This document shows, in pieces, positions 19,730-31,473 of a stretch of DNA of 64,000 bases. The DNA lies in contig CAAGLL010000034.1 of NCBI GenBank assembly GCA_900770725.1, positions 31,328 through 95,327 on the forward strand. The letters run 5' to 3'. Position 1 is the first letter of the stretch. Every line of letters starts with the position of its first letter. A program made the position numbers and the translations under genes. This DNA comes from an uncultured Succinivibrio sp. Its GTDB lineage: Bacteria > Pseudomonadota > Gammaproteobacteria > Enterobacterales > Succinivibrionaceae. The notes under the pieces are model-generated. The model saw only the letters and a list, made by a program, of their open reading frames with translations. It was not told where the DNA came from and did not search any database.

Positions 19730-19733
19730 TTCC

Positions 19734-20342
19734 TTACTTCCCGAAAACCTCAATCCCGCAGGATCCAAGCGCCTGCGCCGCCTCGCAAAGCGGCAATCCC
19801 ACAACCGAGGTGTAGGAGCCGCGGATGGAGCGCACGAGGAACGCCCCGCGACCCTGGATGGCGTAGCCCCCGGCCTTGTCAAAACCCTCGCCGGTTCTTG
19901 CGTAATCCTCAAGCACGCGCTCGGGGAAGCTGCCAAATTCGACTTCCGTCCTGACCACGAGGCGCGTCCAGCGATCCAGCGGCCCCGGTGCGCGCACGGC
20001 AAGGCCCGTGCAGACGTCGTGGGTGCGGCCGTTCAGGGCCTTGAGGCAGCGAAGCTCGCGCTCCATTGAAAGCGGCTTTCCGAACACCTCCGATCCTAGC
20101 GCCACCACCGTGTCGCATCCGAGTACCACGGCATCAGGACAACTGGCTGCGGCGATGGACGCCTTCTCAAAGGCGAGCCTGAAGGCAAGATCCCATGGAC
20201 CTTCGCCCTCCCTGCGCGCCTCGTCGGCGTCCACAGGCAGCACCTCGAAATCCTTGCAGATGAGGGAGAGCAGCTCGCGACGCCTGGGCGATCCCGAGGC
20301 CAGGACCAGCCTTTGGGCGGGGCTTTGCTCAGTCCTCGCCAT
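19734..20342 (-). CDS. maf: Maf-family nucleotide pyrophosphatase
   Basis: House-cleaning nucleoside triphosphate pyrophosphatase (E. coli YhdE type, dTTP/UTP), 202 residues. The N-terminal LASGSPRRRELL and the GCDTVV and GKAGGYAIQG-type motifs are intact. The start at 20342 is inside mreD by 14 bp, indicating coupling. It belongs to the mreBCD operon. Confidence 0.95.
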   Translation of the reverse strand: MARTEQSPAQRLVLASGSPRRRELLSLICKDFEVLPVDADEARREGEGPWDLAFRLAFEKASIAAASCPDAVVLGCDTVVALGSEVFGKPLSMERELRCLKALNGRTHDVCTGLAVRAPGPLDRWTRLVVRTEVEFGSFPERVLEDYARTGEGFDKAGGYAIQGRGAFLVRSIRGSYTSVVGLPLCEAAQALGSCGIEVFGK

Positions 20343-20862
20343 CGGCCTCGCCTTCCTTTCCCAGATCAGGCTTGACTGCCAGATCAGCAAGCAGCCGGAA
20401 GGGGAACCACAGCGCCGCGAGCAGCAGCGCCGGGATGATGAAGTTGGCCTCGTAGGCGCTCTGGCCGAGCATGTGCGCCAGCCAATAGCAGGTCACGCTC
20501 ACTATGAGGTTGACGATGCCGACTATGAGGGCCTGCTGCCAGTAGGAATAGCGGCGGAAGCTCTCAAACTGCGAGCTTATGAGGTAGACCTGCGAGCACA
20601 GCGCCAAGGCGTTGATCCCAAGCGGGGCGCCCTGCAGGAGATCGATTGAAAGGCCTGCAAGCAGCGAGAGCTCGATGGAGAAGCGCAGCCGCGCCACTGC
20701 CGCATAGTAGACGAGGACCAGCGCGGCGAACTCGGGCTTCTGCTCGTCCATGAAATCGCCCAGCGAGGCGATCTCGAGGATCACCGCCACCAGCAGCGCG
20801 GCCAGCAGGGCTGATGCCTGGGGGCCTGAGCGGCGCTTCTTGCCATTTGGCATGTTGGTCAT
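20329..20862 (-). CDS. mreD: Rod shape-determining protein MreD
   Basis: Inner-membrane component of the elongasome, 177 residues with about five to six membrane segments. It is recognised by FAALVLVYYAAV, GLSIDLLQGAPLGINALAL and position after mreC (4-bp overlap). It ends inside the maf start. Confidence 0.93.
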   Translation of the reverse strand: MTNMPNGKKRRSGPQASALLAALLVAVILEIASLGDFMDEQKPEFAALVLVYYAAVARLRFSIELSLLAGLSIDLLQGAPLGINALALCSQVYLISSQFESFRRYSYWQQALIVGIVNLIVSVTCYWLAHMLGQSAYEANFIIPALLLAALWFPFRLLADLAVKPDLGKEGEADGED

Positions 20863-21899
20863 TGGGCGCCTCCGTTGCGGCCTTGGCCTTCGCCCTGGGG
20901 CGGCGCCCCGGCTGCCTCGGCGGCGTCCTGGCCGTTGGTGGTGATGTCGCCGCTCATGTGGGGCTGCTCCTTGGACATCGACTCGATGAGGTCGCGGATG
21001 CGGTTCTGCCTCAAGATGGCCTTGCCGTCGGTGCGCTCCTTGGCGATGACCTTGTCGTCAGGCTCCTCGTAGTCGCTGCGCTGGTACCAGAGGAGCAGCA
21101 CGTAGCGCATCTTGCTGGCATCGACTATGGGCTTGGCCTTGATGAAGGCGAAGGGCTGGGATTCGGAGAAGCCGACCGAGGTCACGGTGGCCACCGGGTA
21201 GCCTTCGGGGAACACTCCGCCTAAGCCCGAGGTCACCAGCAGATCGCCTGCCTTGAAGTCCGAGCTGCGCGGCACATTGTTGATGAGCAGCTCGTCTGAG
21301 GATCCATCGCCGCTTGCGATGGCCCTGATCTGGTTGCGGTCGTTGACCACTGGGACCGCGCTGTTGGGATCGGAGAGCAGCAGCACGCGCGAGAAGGCGT
21401 AGTTGACCGAGATCACCTGCCCGACGAGGCCTGAGTCCGAGATCACCGGCATCCCCACGTAGACGCCCGATCCGGTGCCGCGGTTTATGACGACGCGGCG
21501 CTGGTAGACATCGGAGGCCACGTCGACCACCTCGGCGAACAGGCGCTTTGAAGTCCGGTGCACTGGCGAATTGAGCAGGCGGCGCATCGCCTCGTTCTCG
21601 GTCTCAAGCGACTTGAGCCTCAGGATGTCGGCGCGCTGGATGTAGTTCTCGGCCGAAAGCCTCTCGTTCTCGGCCATCAGCTCGTTGCTGCTCTTCAAGT
21701 GGTTGGAGACGTACTTGGTGACCTTGTGCGGGGAGTCGGCGAAGGCGAGGATGGGGTAGAGCGCGGTCTCGAGGTAGTAGCGGAAGTCGTTCAGGGCCTT
21801 GGAGCGCACGTCCACGGCCATGATCACCAGGCACAGCAGGGCCGCCGTGGCGAAACGGATGTGGATGAGGTAGTTCTTGCCGCGTTCAGGCTTGCCCAA
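20859..21899 (-). CDS. mreC: Rod shape-determining protein MreC
   Basis: Bitopic elongasome scaffold, 346 residues. An N-terminal membrane segment (about 10-28) is followed by a coiled coil (about 65-110) and a periplasmic beta-barrel pair (RRVVINRGTGSGVYVGMPV, SGLVGQVISVN). The C-terminus is Gly/Gln/Ala-rich and not conserved. It is separated from mreB by 80 bp holding a perfect hairpin. Confidence 0.95.
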   Translation of the reverse strand: MGKPERGKNYLIHIRFATAALLCLVIMAVDVRSKALNDFRYYLETALYPILAFADSPHKVTKYVSNHLKSSNELMAENERLSAENYIQRADILRLKSLETENEAMRRLLNSPVHRTSKRLFAEVVDVASDVYQRRVVINRGTGSGVYVGMPVISDSGLVGQVISVNYAFSRVLLLSDPNSAVPVVNDRNQIRAIASGDGSSDELLINNVPRSSDFKAGDLLVTSGLGGVFPEGYPVATVTSVGFSESQPFAFIKAKPIVDASKMRYVLLLWYQRSDYEEPDDKVIAKERTDGKAILRQNRIRDLIESMSKEQPHMSGDITTNGQDAAEAAGAPPQGEGQGRNGGAQ

Positions 21900-21925
21900 T
21901 GGCGGACTCCGGAGTCATGCAATCG

Positions 21926-21960
21926 GCAGGCCTCCGCGATGCAAGGGAGCGGAGGCCTGC
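21926..21960 (-). other. Strong intercistronic hairpin between mreB and mreC
   Basis: GCAGGCCTCCGC (21926-21937), 11-base loop, GCGGAGGCCTGC (21949-21960): a perfect 12-bp stem 20 bp after the mreB stop. There is no T-run on the minus strand, so it is more likely a processing or 3'-end stabilising element, or a partial attenuator, than a full terminator. Confidence 0.65.
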
Positions 21961-21979
21961 GGGGCCACCGAAGGTGGCG

Positions 21980-23032
21980 TCAGTCGAAGATCTCGTTGTC
22001 AGGCTGCGAGTCGTACATCTCCAGGGCCTTGCCGCCGCCCCTGGCGACGCAGGTGAGCGGATCGTCGGCGATGACCACCGGGATGCCGGTCTCCTCGCGC
22101 AGGAGCTTGTCGAGGTTGTGGAGCAGCGCGCCGCCGCCTGAGAGCACCATGCCGTGCTCGTAGATGTCGGAGGCCAGCTCGGGAGGCGACTTCTCCAGGG
22201 CGGTCCTCACCGCGTTGACGATGCCCTTGATCGGGTCGGACAGCGCCTCGAGGATCTCGTTTGAATTGAGGGTGAACGAGCGGGGCACGCCCTCGACCAC
22301 GGAGCGGCCGCGGACCTCCTCCTCGTGCATCTCCTGCTCGGCGTAGGCCGAGCCGATGTCGATCTTGACCTTCTCGGCAGTGGCCTCGCCGATCTCGTAG
22401 CGCTTGGTGTTGCGCACGTAGTCGATGATGGCCTGGTCGAAGCGGTTGCCGCCGATGCGGACCGAGCTCGAGTAGACGATGCCGTTCAAGGAGATGATGG
22501 CGACCTCGGTGGTGCCGCCGCCGATGTCCACGATCATGGAGCCCGCGGCCTCGGAGACCGGCAGGCCGGCGCCGATGGCGGCAGCCATCGGCTCGGTGAT
22601 CAGGAACACCTCGCTGGCGCCGGCGCCCTCAACCGACTCGCGGATGGCGCGGCGCTCGACCTGGGTCGCGCCGCAGGGCACGCACACCAGGACCCTCGGG
22701 GAGGGTTTGAAGGGGATGTAGTGGGATCCGCTGAGCACCTTGTCGATGAAGTACTGGAGCATCTTCTCGGTGTACTGGAAGTCGGCGATGACGCCGTCCT
22801 TCATCGGGCGGATCACTTCGATGTTGTCGGGGTTGCGTCCGAGCATTTCCTTCGCGGCGCGGCCCACGGCATCGACCTTGCGCTGCGCCCCGCCGGTGCG
22901 GTCGATCTTGACGGCGACGACGGAGGGTTCGTTGAGGACGATGCCCTTGTTCTTGACGTACACAAGTGTGTTGGCAGTTCCCAGATCTATGGAGAGATCA
23001 TTCGAGAACACGCTGCGTAATTTTTTGAACAT
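21980..23032 (-). CDS. mreB: Actin-like rod shape protein MreB
   Basis: Bacterial actin directing lateral wall synthesis, 350 residues. Phosphate-1 motif [17 protein letters not shown] is at the N-terminus, and the phosphate-2 region [12 protein letters not shown] and adenosine motif [14 protein letters not shown] are present. The start at 23032 aligns with E. coli MreB; the frame is open to 23125 but without homology. A short Asp/Asn-rich C-terminus (SQPDNEIFD) extends past the E. coli end. Confidence 0.97.
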   Translation of the reverse strand: MFKKLRSVFSNDLSIDLGTANTLVYVKNKGIVLNEPSVVAVKIDRTGGAQRKVDAVGRAAKEMLGRNPDNIEVIRPMKDGVIADFQYTEKMLQYFIDKVLSGSHYIPFKPSPRVLVCVPCGATQVERRAIRESVEGAGASEVFLITEPMAAAIGAGLPVSEAAGSMIVDIGGGTTEVAIISLNGIVYSSSVRIGGNRFDQAIIDYVRNTKRYEIGEATAEKVKIDIGSAYAEQEMHEEEVRGRSVVEGVPRSFTLNSNEILEALSDPIKGIVNAVRTALEKSPPELASDIYEHGMVLSGGGALLHNLDKLLREETGIPVVIADDPLTCVARGGGKALEMYDSQPDNEIFD

Positions 23033-23137
23033 TTTATTAGGAGCCAGAATATCTTGATGGCGCATGAGGCCACGGGCAGAAACTTGTGGAAGTATAGCAC
23101 AGCGCCTTGGCGCAAATGAGCGCAAAACCGCATGCGC

Positions 23138-23164
23138 AAAAGGGGGAGGCCGCAGGCCTCCCCC
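23138..23164 (-). terminator. Intrinsic terminator of ssb
   Basis: On the minus strand GGGGGAGGCC pairs with GGCCTCCCCC around a three-base loop (23142-23164), followed by TTTT. It lies 37 bp after the ssb stop and upstream of mreB, so ssb and mreB are separate units. Confidence 0.85.
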
Positions 23165-23201
23165 CAGGTTTTTCAGCCCTCAAGCGGGCGCTTTGCCCAG
23201 A

Positions 23202-23828
23202 TCAGAACGGGATGTCGTCGTTGCCCGGATCCATGTTCGGCTCGACCGGGGCTGCAGGAGCCTCCGGAGCGCTCTGGGCCTGGGGCGCGGCGGCCTGCTG
23301 GCCGTAGCCCTGGCCAGATGAGGCCTGGCCGTAGCCGCCCTGCGAGCCATAGGACTGCCCGCCCTGGGAGCCATAGCCGCCCTGGCCCTGCGATCCGTAT
23401 CCGCCCTGCGAGCCATAGCCTGAGTTGTTGCCGTAGCCGCCCTGGCGGGACTGGCGCGGCTGGTACTCGCCCTGGCCCTGGGAGCTTCCCTGGGGCCTGC
23501 CGAGCATCTGCATGTCATCGGCGTGGACCTCGGTCACGTAGCGCTTCTGGTTCTGCTTGTCCATGTAGGAGCGGGTGCGGAGCCTGCCTTCGATGTAGAT
23601 CTGCGAGCCCTTGTGAAGGTACTGCTTGGCCACGTCGGCGAGCTTGCCCCAGAGCACCACGTGGTGCCACTCGGCGATCTCGGTGTACTCGCCGGTCTCG
23701 GAGTTGCGGCGCATTTCGTTGGTGACCATGGAGATCGTGGCCACGCTCTTGCCGGTGCTGGTGGTCCTGACAGTCGGCTCGTCGCCTAGGTTGCCGATGA
23801 GAATTACTTTGTTGACACCGCGTGCCAT
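23202..23828 (-). CDS. ssb: Single-stranded DNA-binding protein
   Basis: SSB for replication and repair, 208 residues. An OB-fold DNA-binding domain (about 1-110) starts MARGVNKVILIGNLG. A long Gly/Gln/Tyr/Ser linker follows, with repeated GYGSQGG units (about 135-180), and then the acidic tip DDIPF that recruits partner proteins. The start at 23828 has AGGA upstream. It is divergent from uvrA, as in E. coli. Confidence 0.97.
   Translation of the reverse strand: MARGVNKVILIGNLGDEPTVRTTSTGKSVATISMVTNEMRRNSETGEYTEIAEWHHVVLWGKLADVAKQYLHKGSQIYIEGRLRTRSYMDKQNQKRYVTEVHADDMQMLGRPQGSSQGQGEYQPRQSRQGGYGNNSGYGSQGGYGSQGQGGYGSQGGQSYGSQGGYGQASSGQGYGQQAAAPQAQSAPEAPAAPVEPNMDPGNDDIPF
23300..23450 (-). repeat. 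In-frame repeats encoding the SSB linker
   Basis: Degenerate 21-24 bp units around GCCATAGCCGCCCTG (plus strand) encode GYGSQGG/GYGSQGQ-type repeats in the disordered SSB linker. Such codon-level repeats can change copy number by slippage, so linker length may vary between strains. Confidence 0.7.
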
Positions 23829-23876
23829 ATGCTCAAATCCTTCTAAGTTAGGTGTGGTTTTCAGGTTGCTGGAAAA

Positions 23877-23882
23877 ATTATA
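23877..23882 (-). promoter_or_regulatory. Candidate -10 element of ssb
   Basis: TATAAT on the minus strand, 49 bp upstream of the ssb start. I see no good -35 at 17 bp and no CTG-N10-CAG LexA box nearby. Confidence 0.4.
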
Positions 23883-23995
23883 TAACACCGTTTTTTTCCG
23901 CAGCGCCGCAAATCGGGCTAGTGATCGGAAGGTGCTTCCGCACGGGGCCTGCGGCGAAAAATGCTCATCGCGGGGGAGTGGCGCGAGGGCCTGTG

Positions 23996-24001
23996 TATAA
24001 T
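23996..24001 (+). promoter_or_regulatory. Candidate -10 element of uvrA
   Basis: A perfect TATAAT 98 bp before the uvrA ATG. The -35 position is poor. Downstream, AGGCCCGG (24013-24020) and CCGGGCCT (24030-24037) could form a leader hairpin. No LexA box overlaps it. Confidence 0.45.
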
Positions 24002-24098
24002 GGCGCCAAGCAAGGCCCGGCGGGCGTTTCCGGGCCTCTCGTCCCCCTGTCTTTTCTCTTAGGCGGCACCGCCGGCCGCCTGGCCTTTCGTGGAACAA

Positions 24099-26933
<2,835 letters not shown>

Positions 26934-26952
26934 CAAGCACAAGGAGAAGATC

Positions 26953-27318
26953 ATGGAAGAACTCACACAGAAAGAGCGCGACGCCGTGCTCAAGCTCAAC
27001 GCCGAATACCGCAGGGCGTTCTTCGAGGAGAAGGTGAAGCTAAACGGCTGCTTCTTCATCCTCGCCGACGACGACGGGCCCGTGGTGATCCAGGATGACG
27101 CCGAGGGCGCCGAAGGCGGGGTGATCCCGGCCTTCACGGACGAGGAGTTTGCCAAGGCCTTCGCCAATTCCATGAAGATAGAGGGCGCGGAGCCTAGGAA
27201 GGTTCTGGCCGAGGCCTACAACAAGTCGTGGGTCCCGATGCTCAGGGACAACAAGATGGAGCTTGGCTTCATGCCCGTAGGCGACGAGTTCGAGACCGGG
27301 GTTCCCGAGAGCCTGTAA
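26953..27318 (+). CDS. DUF2750-like protein of unknown function
   Basis: A 121-residue, acidic, soluble protein. The order of features resembles DUF2750 proteins: a Phe/Tyr-rich N-terminal helix, a strand with a gap for charged residues (FFILADDDGPVVIQDD), IPAFTDEEFAKAFANS in place of the usual WP-containing segment, then SWVPMLRDNKMELGFMPVG. No catalytic motif is evident. It has a GGAG site and starts 19 bp after uvrA, so it may be co-transcribed. It is convergent with the transporter at 27325 with only 6 bp between. Confidence 0.65.
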   Translation: MEELTQKERDAVLKLNAEYRRAFFEEKVKLNGCFFILADDDGPVVIQDDAEGAEGGVIPAFTDEEFAKAFANSMKIEGAEPRKVLAEAYNKSWVPMLRDNKMELGFMPVGDEFETGVPESL

Positions 27319-27324
27319 GGCCGC

Positions 27325-28356
27325 TTACTCGACGTAGGGCTCGATGCCTGCCTTGCGGCAGCGGTCGAGGTAGCGCTCGCGGTGCCAGATCTGCCATGAG
27401 TTCATGCAGTTCTGCCAGAGTATGTAGCAGCCCTGCGCGATCGCCGCAGCCGGATCGAGGAAGGTGAGCGAGATCCAAAGCCCGAACACGCCGTTGCGCT
27501 GGCCGTAAGCTTGGCCGGCGCTGATCCTCTGGCCGCAGAACTGGCCTACGATCTTGCCCACCGCGAAGTTGAAGGCGGTGATCACAAGCCCGATGCCGGC
27601 GAGCGCCCAGATCACGGACGCAGGCTCCGGCGAGTTGACGATCACGTCGAACGAGCGCCCGGCCACCACCGAGAGCGTGACGCCCCAGATGTAGAACGAG
27701 GCGTCGTGCAGCGTGGTGGTGATGAAGTGGTGCAATTTCTTTAGGAAGAGCTTGGTCGCGAAGGCCAGGATCAGCGGCAGCACGATGACCGGGAACACGT
27801 GGCCTGCCAGGAGCAGGAACTCCTGGAAGAAGGTGCCGCCCATCTTGCTGGTGAACAGCGGGAATAACCCCGGGATGCATGCCGAGGCCAGCAGGTTGCC
27901 GATGAGCACTCCGGTGACCACCGAGGACTCGTTGCCGCCGATGTGGCCTGCGATGACTCCTGCGGCCGCAGCTGGAGGGCAGATCACGCAGATCACGGCT
28001 CCCTCAAGCAGGATCTTGGCGGTGGGGTTGTCGCACCAGCGGATCGCGAGCGACAGAGCCAGCGTGGATGCGAACATCAGCGTGTAGAGCACCACGTGCC
28101 AAATGCGCGGCCTCATGTCCTTGAGGTTCACCTTGCAGAACGAAAGGTAGAGCATCGTGAAGATGAACACCGGAAGCATCTTGTCGCCCACGAAGTAGGC
28201 GGCGGGCTTGAGGGGCGCGAGGGCCGGAACGTTGTGGAAGAGCGTGAAAACGATGCCGCCGGTCGCGATGGCGAAGATGAGCAGGTACTTGCGCAAGATG
28301 GTTTCGAGCGTCGAGCGCTTGCGGCGCTGCGGCATTGCTTGCTTTGTCGTGTCCAT
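27325..28356 (-). CDS. BASS-family (bile acid:sodium symporter-like) membrane transporter
   Basis: Integral membrane protein of 343 residues with about nine to ten hydrophobic segments and short loops. Motifs such as CPPAAAAGVIAGHIGGN, VVTGVLIGNLLASACIP and QRNGVFGLWISLTFLDP resemble the SBF/BASS superfamily, which carries organic anions with sodium. The substrate is unknown. A CRP-like site and a LacI-like palindrome lie within 85 bp upstream, suggesting control by carbon source. Divergent from pmbA. Confidence 0.7.
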   Translation of the reverse strand: MDTTKQAMPQRRKRSTLETILRKYLLIFAIATGGIVFTLFHNVPALAPLKPAAYFVGDKMLPVFIFTMLYLSFCKVNLKDMRPRIWHVVLYTLMFASTLALSLAIRWCDNPTAKILLEGAVICVICPPAAAAGVIAGHIGGNESSVVTGVLIGNLLASACIPGLFPLFTSKMGGTFFQEFLLLAGHVFPVIVLPLILAFATKLFLKKLHHFITTTLHDASFYIWGVTLSVVAGRSFDVIVNSPEPASVIWALAGIGLVITAFNFAVGKIVGQFCGQRISAGQAYGQRNGVFGLWISLTFLDPAAAIAQGCYILWQNCMNSWQIWHRERYLDRCRKAGIEPYVE

Positions 28357-28412
28357 GAGCTTCTTTTGTGGTTGAATTGAAATCTTGGAATCCGGTGCTG
28401 GTGCATCAGAAT

Positions 28413-28428
28413 TGTGATCGCTTGCACA
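28413..28428. promoter_or_regulatory. CRP-like binding site between the BASS transporter and pmbA
   Basis: TGTGATCGCTTGCACA matches TGTGA-N6-TCACA at 9 of 10 positions. It is centred about 64 bp upstream of the transporter start and about 78 bp upstream of pmbA. The transporter is the likelier target. Confidence 0.55.
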
Positions 28429-28439
28429 GACGTTTGCAA
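28422..28439. promoter_or_regulatory. LacI-like imperfect palindrome overlapping the CRP-like site
   Basis: TTGCACAGACGTTTGCAA: the ends TTGCA/TGCAA match and an ACGTTTGCAA half resembles LacI-family operators. It overlaps the CRP-like site by 7 bases, which would let a repressor and CRP compete. Confidence 0.35.
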
Positions 28440-28498
28440 CAGAGAGTTTGTTTCATTTGCAGGGCCGTTTGGGCTGCCGCAGCTTGAGGAGGAAACTA

Positions 28499-29857
28499 AT
28501 GTCCGATTTCATCGAGGGGATCAGGAAGCGCGAGGGTGATCTGGAGCAGATCGCCTCCTCAACCGTCAAGGCCATCCTCAAGGAAGGCGCCGACCAGTGC
28601 AGCGTCTACATCGGCGGCAATTCCGGACTCTCGGTCTCATCGCGCGACGGCTCCGTCGAGAACATCGAGTTCAACCGCGGCAACGGACTTAGCATCAGCG
28701 TCTTCCGCGGCCACCGCCGCGGCTCCTCATCGACCACGGATCTGCGGCCCGACGCCATCAAGAAGTGCATCGAGAGCGCGATGAGCATCGCTTCGTTTGC
28801 AGGCGAGGATCCCTGCGCCGGCGTGGCCGATCCAGAGCTGCAGTGCCGGGACTTCCGCGATCTCAAGCTGCTCTATCCCGGGTTTGACAGCCCCGATCAG
28901 GCTGCGGAGATCGCAGTGAAGCTAGACAAGCTCGGCATGGAGCACAAGGGCGGGGACATCAAGGGCAGCGATGGATCGTCTGCCAGCGCCTCCATCTACA
29001 CCGGATGCTTTGCCGACTCCAACGGGTTCTGCCACGCCTCCTCGTCCTCCTACTGCTCGGCGGGGCTGACGCTTTTAGGCGAGCGCGGCGGGGCGATGGA
29101 GCGCGGCAGCGGCTTCACCGTCTCAAGGAGGATAGACGGCCTCTGGTCGCCTGAGAGGATCGCAAATGAGGCGCTCTTGAACACCCAAGGCAGGCTCGGG
29201 CCCAAGAGGGTCAGGACCGGCCCGATGAACGTGGTCTTCGCCAAGGGCGCGGTGCAGGGCCTCATCGGCACGCTGGCCGGAGCCATCAGCGGCGGCGCGC
29301 TCTTCCGCAGGACCTCGTTCCTCTGCGACGCGCTTGGCAAGGAGATCATGCCCGCCTACGTCGGCATACGCGAGGATCCCTTGATCGAGGGCGGACTGGG
29401 CTCGGATGACTGCGACGGCGAGGGCGTGCGCGCGCTGCCCATGAACGTGGTCTCAGGCGGCGTGCTCAAGGCCTACCTGCTTGCGACCTACTCCTCGCGC
29501 AAGCTCCACATGAAGTCCAACGGCCACGCCAGCGGGATCTACAACTGGGACGTCCATTTCGGCGACGGACGCGAGCTTCCGTTCGACGAGCTGCTTGCGA
29601 AGGCGGGCGAGGGGATCGTGGTCGAGGAGCTCATGGGGCAGGGCACCGATCTTGTGAGCGGCAACTACTCGCACGGGGCCTCCGGCTACTACTTCAAGGA
29701 TGGACGGAAGGTCCACCCGGTTGCAGGGATCACCATCGCAGGCAACCTCAGGGACATGTACCTCCACATGGAGCTGATGTCCGACAGCTTCGATCCGCGC
29801 TACCGCGTGCACACCGGCGCGATCCTGGTCAAAGGCATGACCGTATCTGGAAGCTGA
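28499..29857 (+). CDS. pmbA: Metalloprotease accessory subunit PmbA (TldE)
   Basis: Partner of TldD, 452 residues; the PmbA subunit lacks the zinc motif, consistent with no HExxxH here. The C-terminal conserved region includes VHPVAGITIAGNLRDMY and SYCSAGLTLLGERGG lies in the middle. The start at 28499 has a strong GAGGAGG site; the frame is open to 28448 without homology. tldD is 9 kb away in the mre operon. Confidence 0.95.
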   Translation: MSDFIEGIRKREGDLEQIASSTVKAILKEGADQCSVYIGGNSGLSVSSRDGSVENIEFNRGNGLSISVFRGHRRGSSSTTDLRPDAIKKCIESAMSIASFAGEDPCAGVADPELQCRDFRDLKLLYPGFDSPDQAAEIAVKLDKLGMEHKGGDIKGSDGSSASASIYTGCFADSNGFCHASSSSYCSAGLTLLGERGGAMERGSGFTVSRRIDGLWSPERIANEALLNTQGRLGPKRVRTGPMNVVFAKGAVQGLIGTLAGAISGGALFRRTSFLCDALGKEIMPAYVGIREDPLIEGGLGSDDCDGEGVRALPMNVVSGGVLKAYLLATYSSRKLHMKSNGHASGIYNWDVHFGDGRELPFDELLAKAGEGIVVEELMGQGTDLVSGNYSHGASGYYFKDGRKVHPVAGITIAGNLRDMYLHMELMSDSFDPRYRVHTGAILVKGMTVSGS

Positions 29858-29882
29858 AGGCAGCAATCTTCAGATTTGAAAT

Positions 29883-29917
29883 AAAAAAATCCCCAGCCAT
29901 CAGCCGGGGATTTTTTT
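29883..29917. terminator. Bidirectional intrinsic terminator between pmbA and gpmI
   Basis: AAAAAAATCCCC (29883-29894) and GGGGATTTTTTT (29906-29917) flank AGCCATCAGCC. It has T-runs in both directions and serves the two convergent genes. Confidence 0.92.
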
Positions 29918-29934
29918 ATTCTTCAGCTAGCTTG

Positions 29935-31473
29935 TCACTCAAGCTCGACGATCGACTTGCCGGTCATCTCCTTGGGCTGAGGCAGGCCGATGAGCTTGAG
30001 GATGGTCGGGGCTATGTCGCACAGGCGGCCGCCCTCGCGCATCTTGGCCTTGCGGCCGACGTAGATGAACGGGACCGGGAGGTTGGTGTGGGCGGTGTAG
30101 GGCTGGCCGGTGGTCATGTCCTTCATGCGCTCGCAGTTGCCGTGATCAGCGGTGATCAGGCACTCGCCGCCGACCTTCTTCAGGGACTCGACGACCCTGC
30201 CGATGCAGTGGTCGACAGCCTCGACGGCCTTGACCGCGGCTTCGAACTTGCCGGTGTGGCCGACCATGTCGCCGTTGGGGTAGTTGCAGATCACGACGTC
30301 GTACTTGCCCGACTCGATGGCCGCGCAGAGCTTGTCGGTGAGCTCCTTCGAGCTCATCTCAGGCTGCAGGTCGTAGGTGGCGACCTTCGGGGACTGGATC
30401 AGGATGCGATCCTCGCCCGGGAACACGGTCTCGACGCCGCCGTTGAAGAAGAAGGTGACGTGGGCGTACTTCTCGGTCTCGGAGATGCGCAGCTGGGTCT
30501 TGCCGTGCTTGGAGAGCCACTCGCCCAAGGTGTTGACCAGATCCTCGGGAGGATAGGCGCAGGCGGTCTTGATGTCGGCGGCGTACTGGGTCAGCATCAC
30601 GAAGTCGGAGAGCTTGGGCCTGTACTCGCGCTTGAAGCCGGTGAAGTCCTTGTCGTCGTTGACGAAGGCCCTGGTGATCTGGCGGGCGCGGTCGGCGCGG
30701 AAGTTCATGAAGATCAGGCTGTCGCCGTCTTCCATCTTCACGGGTTCGCCGACGACGGAGGCCTTGACGAACTCGTCGTTCTCGCCGCGGTCATAGGCAG
30801 CCTTGAGGGCCTCGGTGGCGGTCTTGAACGGGGCGAACTCGCTCTTGGACTGGGTGAGCAGGTCATAGGCCTGCTGCTCGCGGTCCCAGCGGTTGTCGCG
30901 GTCCATCGCGTAGTAGCGGCCGATCAATGAGACGATGCGGCCGACGCCCAGCTCCTTGAAGAGCTTCTCGAAGACGTCGATGTCGCCCTGCGCGGAGCGC
31001 GGCGGGACGTCGCGGCCGTCGAGGAACGGGTGGAAGTAGATCTGCTTGGCGCCGCGCTGGGCAGCCAGCTTGATCATGGCGATGATGTGCTTCTCGTGGG
31101 AGTGGACTCCGCCCGGGGACATCAGGCCCATGATGTGGACGGCCTTGCCGGCCTTGACCGCCTTGTCGACGGCCTCGCAGAGAACCGGGTTCTTGAAGAA
31201 GTCGCCGTCCTCGATGGCCTTGGAAATGCGGGTGAGCTCCTGGTACACGACCCTGCCGGCGCCGATGTTGGTGTGGCCGACCTCGGAGTTGCCCATCTGG
31301 CCCTCGGGCAGGCCCACGTAGGTGCCGGAAGCCTGGATGTCGGTGTGGGCGTACTTGGCGGTCAGCGCGTCGAGGTTCGGGGTCTTGCCGGCCTTGACTG
31401 CGTTGAACCTGTCGTCAGGGTTGTCACCCCAGCCGTCCATGATGATCAGGGCGAAAGTTTTTTTCTTTTCCAT
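29935..31473 (-). CDS. gpmI: 2,3-bisphosphoglycerate-independent phosphoglycerate mutase
   Basis: Glycolytic manganese enzyme interconverting 3- and 2-phosphoglycerate, 512 residues. The first metal aspartate is D13 in MDGWGDN; the phosphoserine nucleophile is S63 in [18 protein letters not shown] and the ADHGNCERM metal motif are present. In E. coli gpmI is immediately divergent from yibN; here an AAA-ATPase/nuclease gene lies between them. The envC gene that follows gpmI in E. coli is absent. Confidence 0.97.
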   Translation of the reverse strand: MEKKKTFALIIMDGWGDNPDDRFNAVKAGKTPNLDALTAKYAHTDIQASGTYVGLPEGQMGNSEVGHTNIGAGRVVYQELTRISKAIEDGDFFKNPVLCEAVDKAVKAGKAVHIMGLMSPGGVHSHEKHIIAMIKLAAQRGAKQIYFHPFLDGRDVPPRSAQGDIDVFEKLFKELGVGRIVSLIGRYYAMDRDNRWDREQQAYDLLTQSKSEFAPFKTATEALKAAYDRGENDEFVKASVVGEPVKMEDGDSLIFMNFRADRARQITRAFVNDDKDFTGFKREYRPKLSDFVMLTQYAADIKTACAYPPEDLVNTLGEWLSKHGKTQLRISETEKYAHVTFFFNGGVETVFPGEDRILIQSPKVATYDLQPEMSSKELTDKLCAAIESGKYDVVICNYPNGDMVGHTGKFEAAVKAVEAVDHCIGRVVESLKKVGGECLITADHGNCERMKDMTTGQPYTAHTNLPVPFIYVGRKAKMREGGRLCDIAPTILKLIGLPQPKEMTGKSIVELE

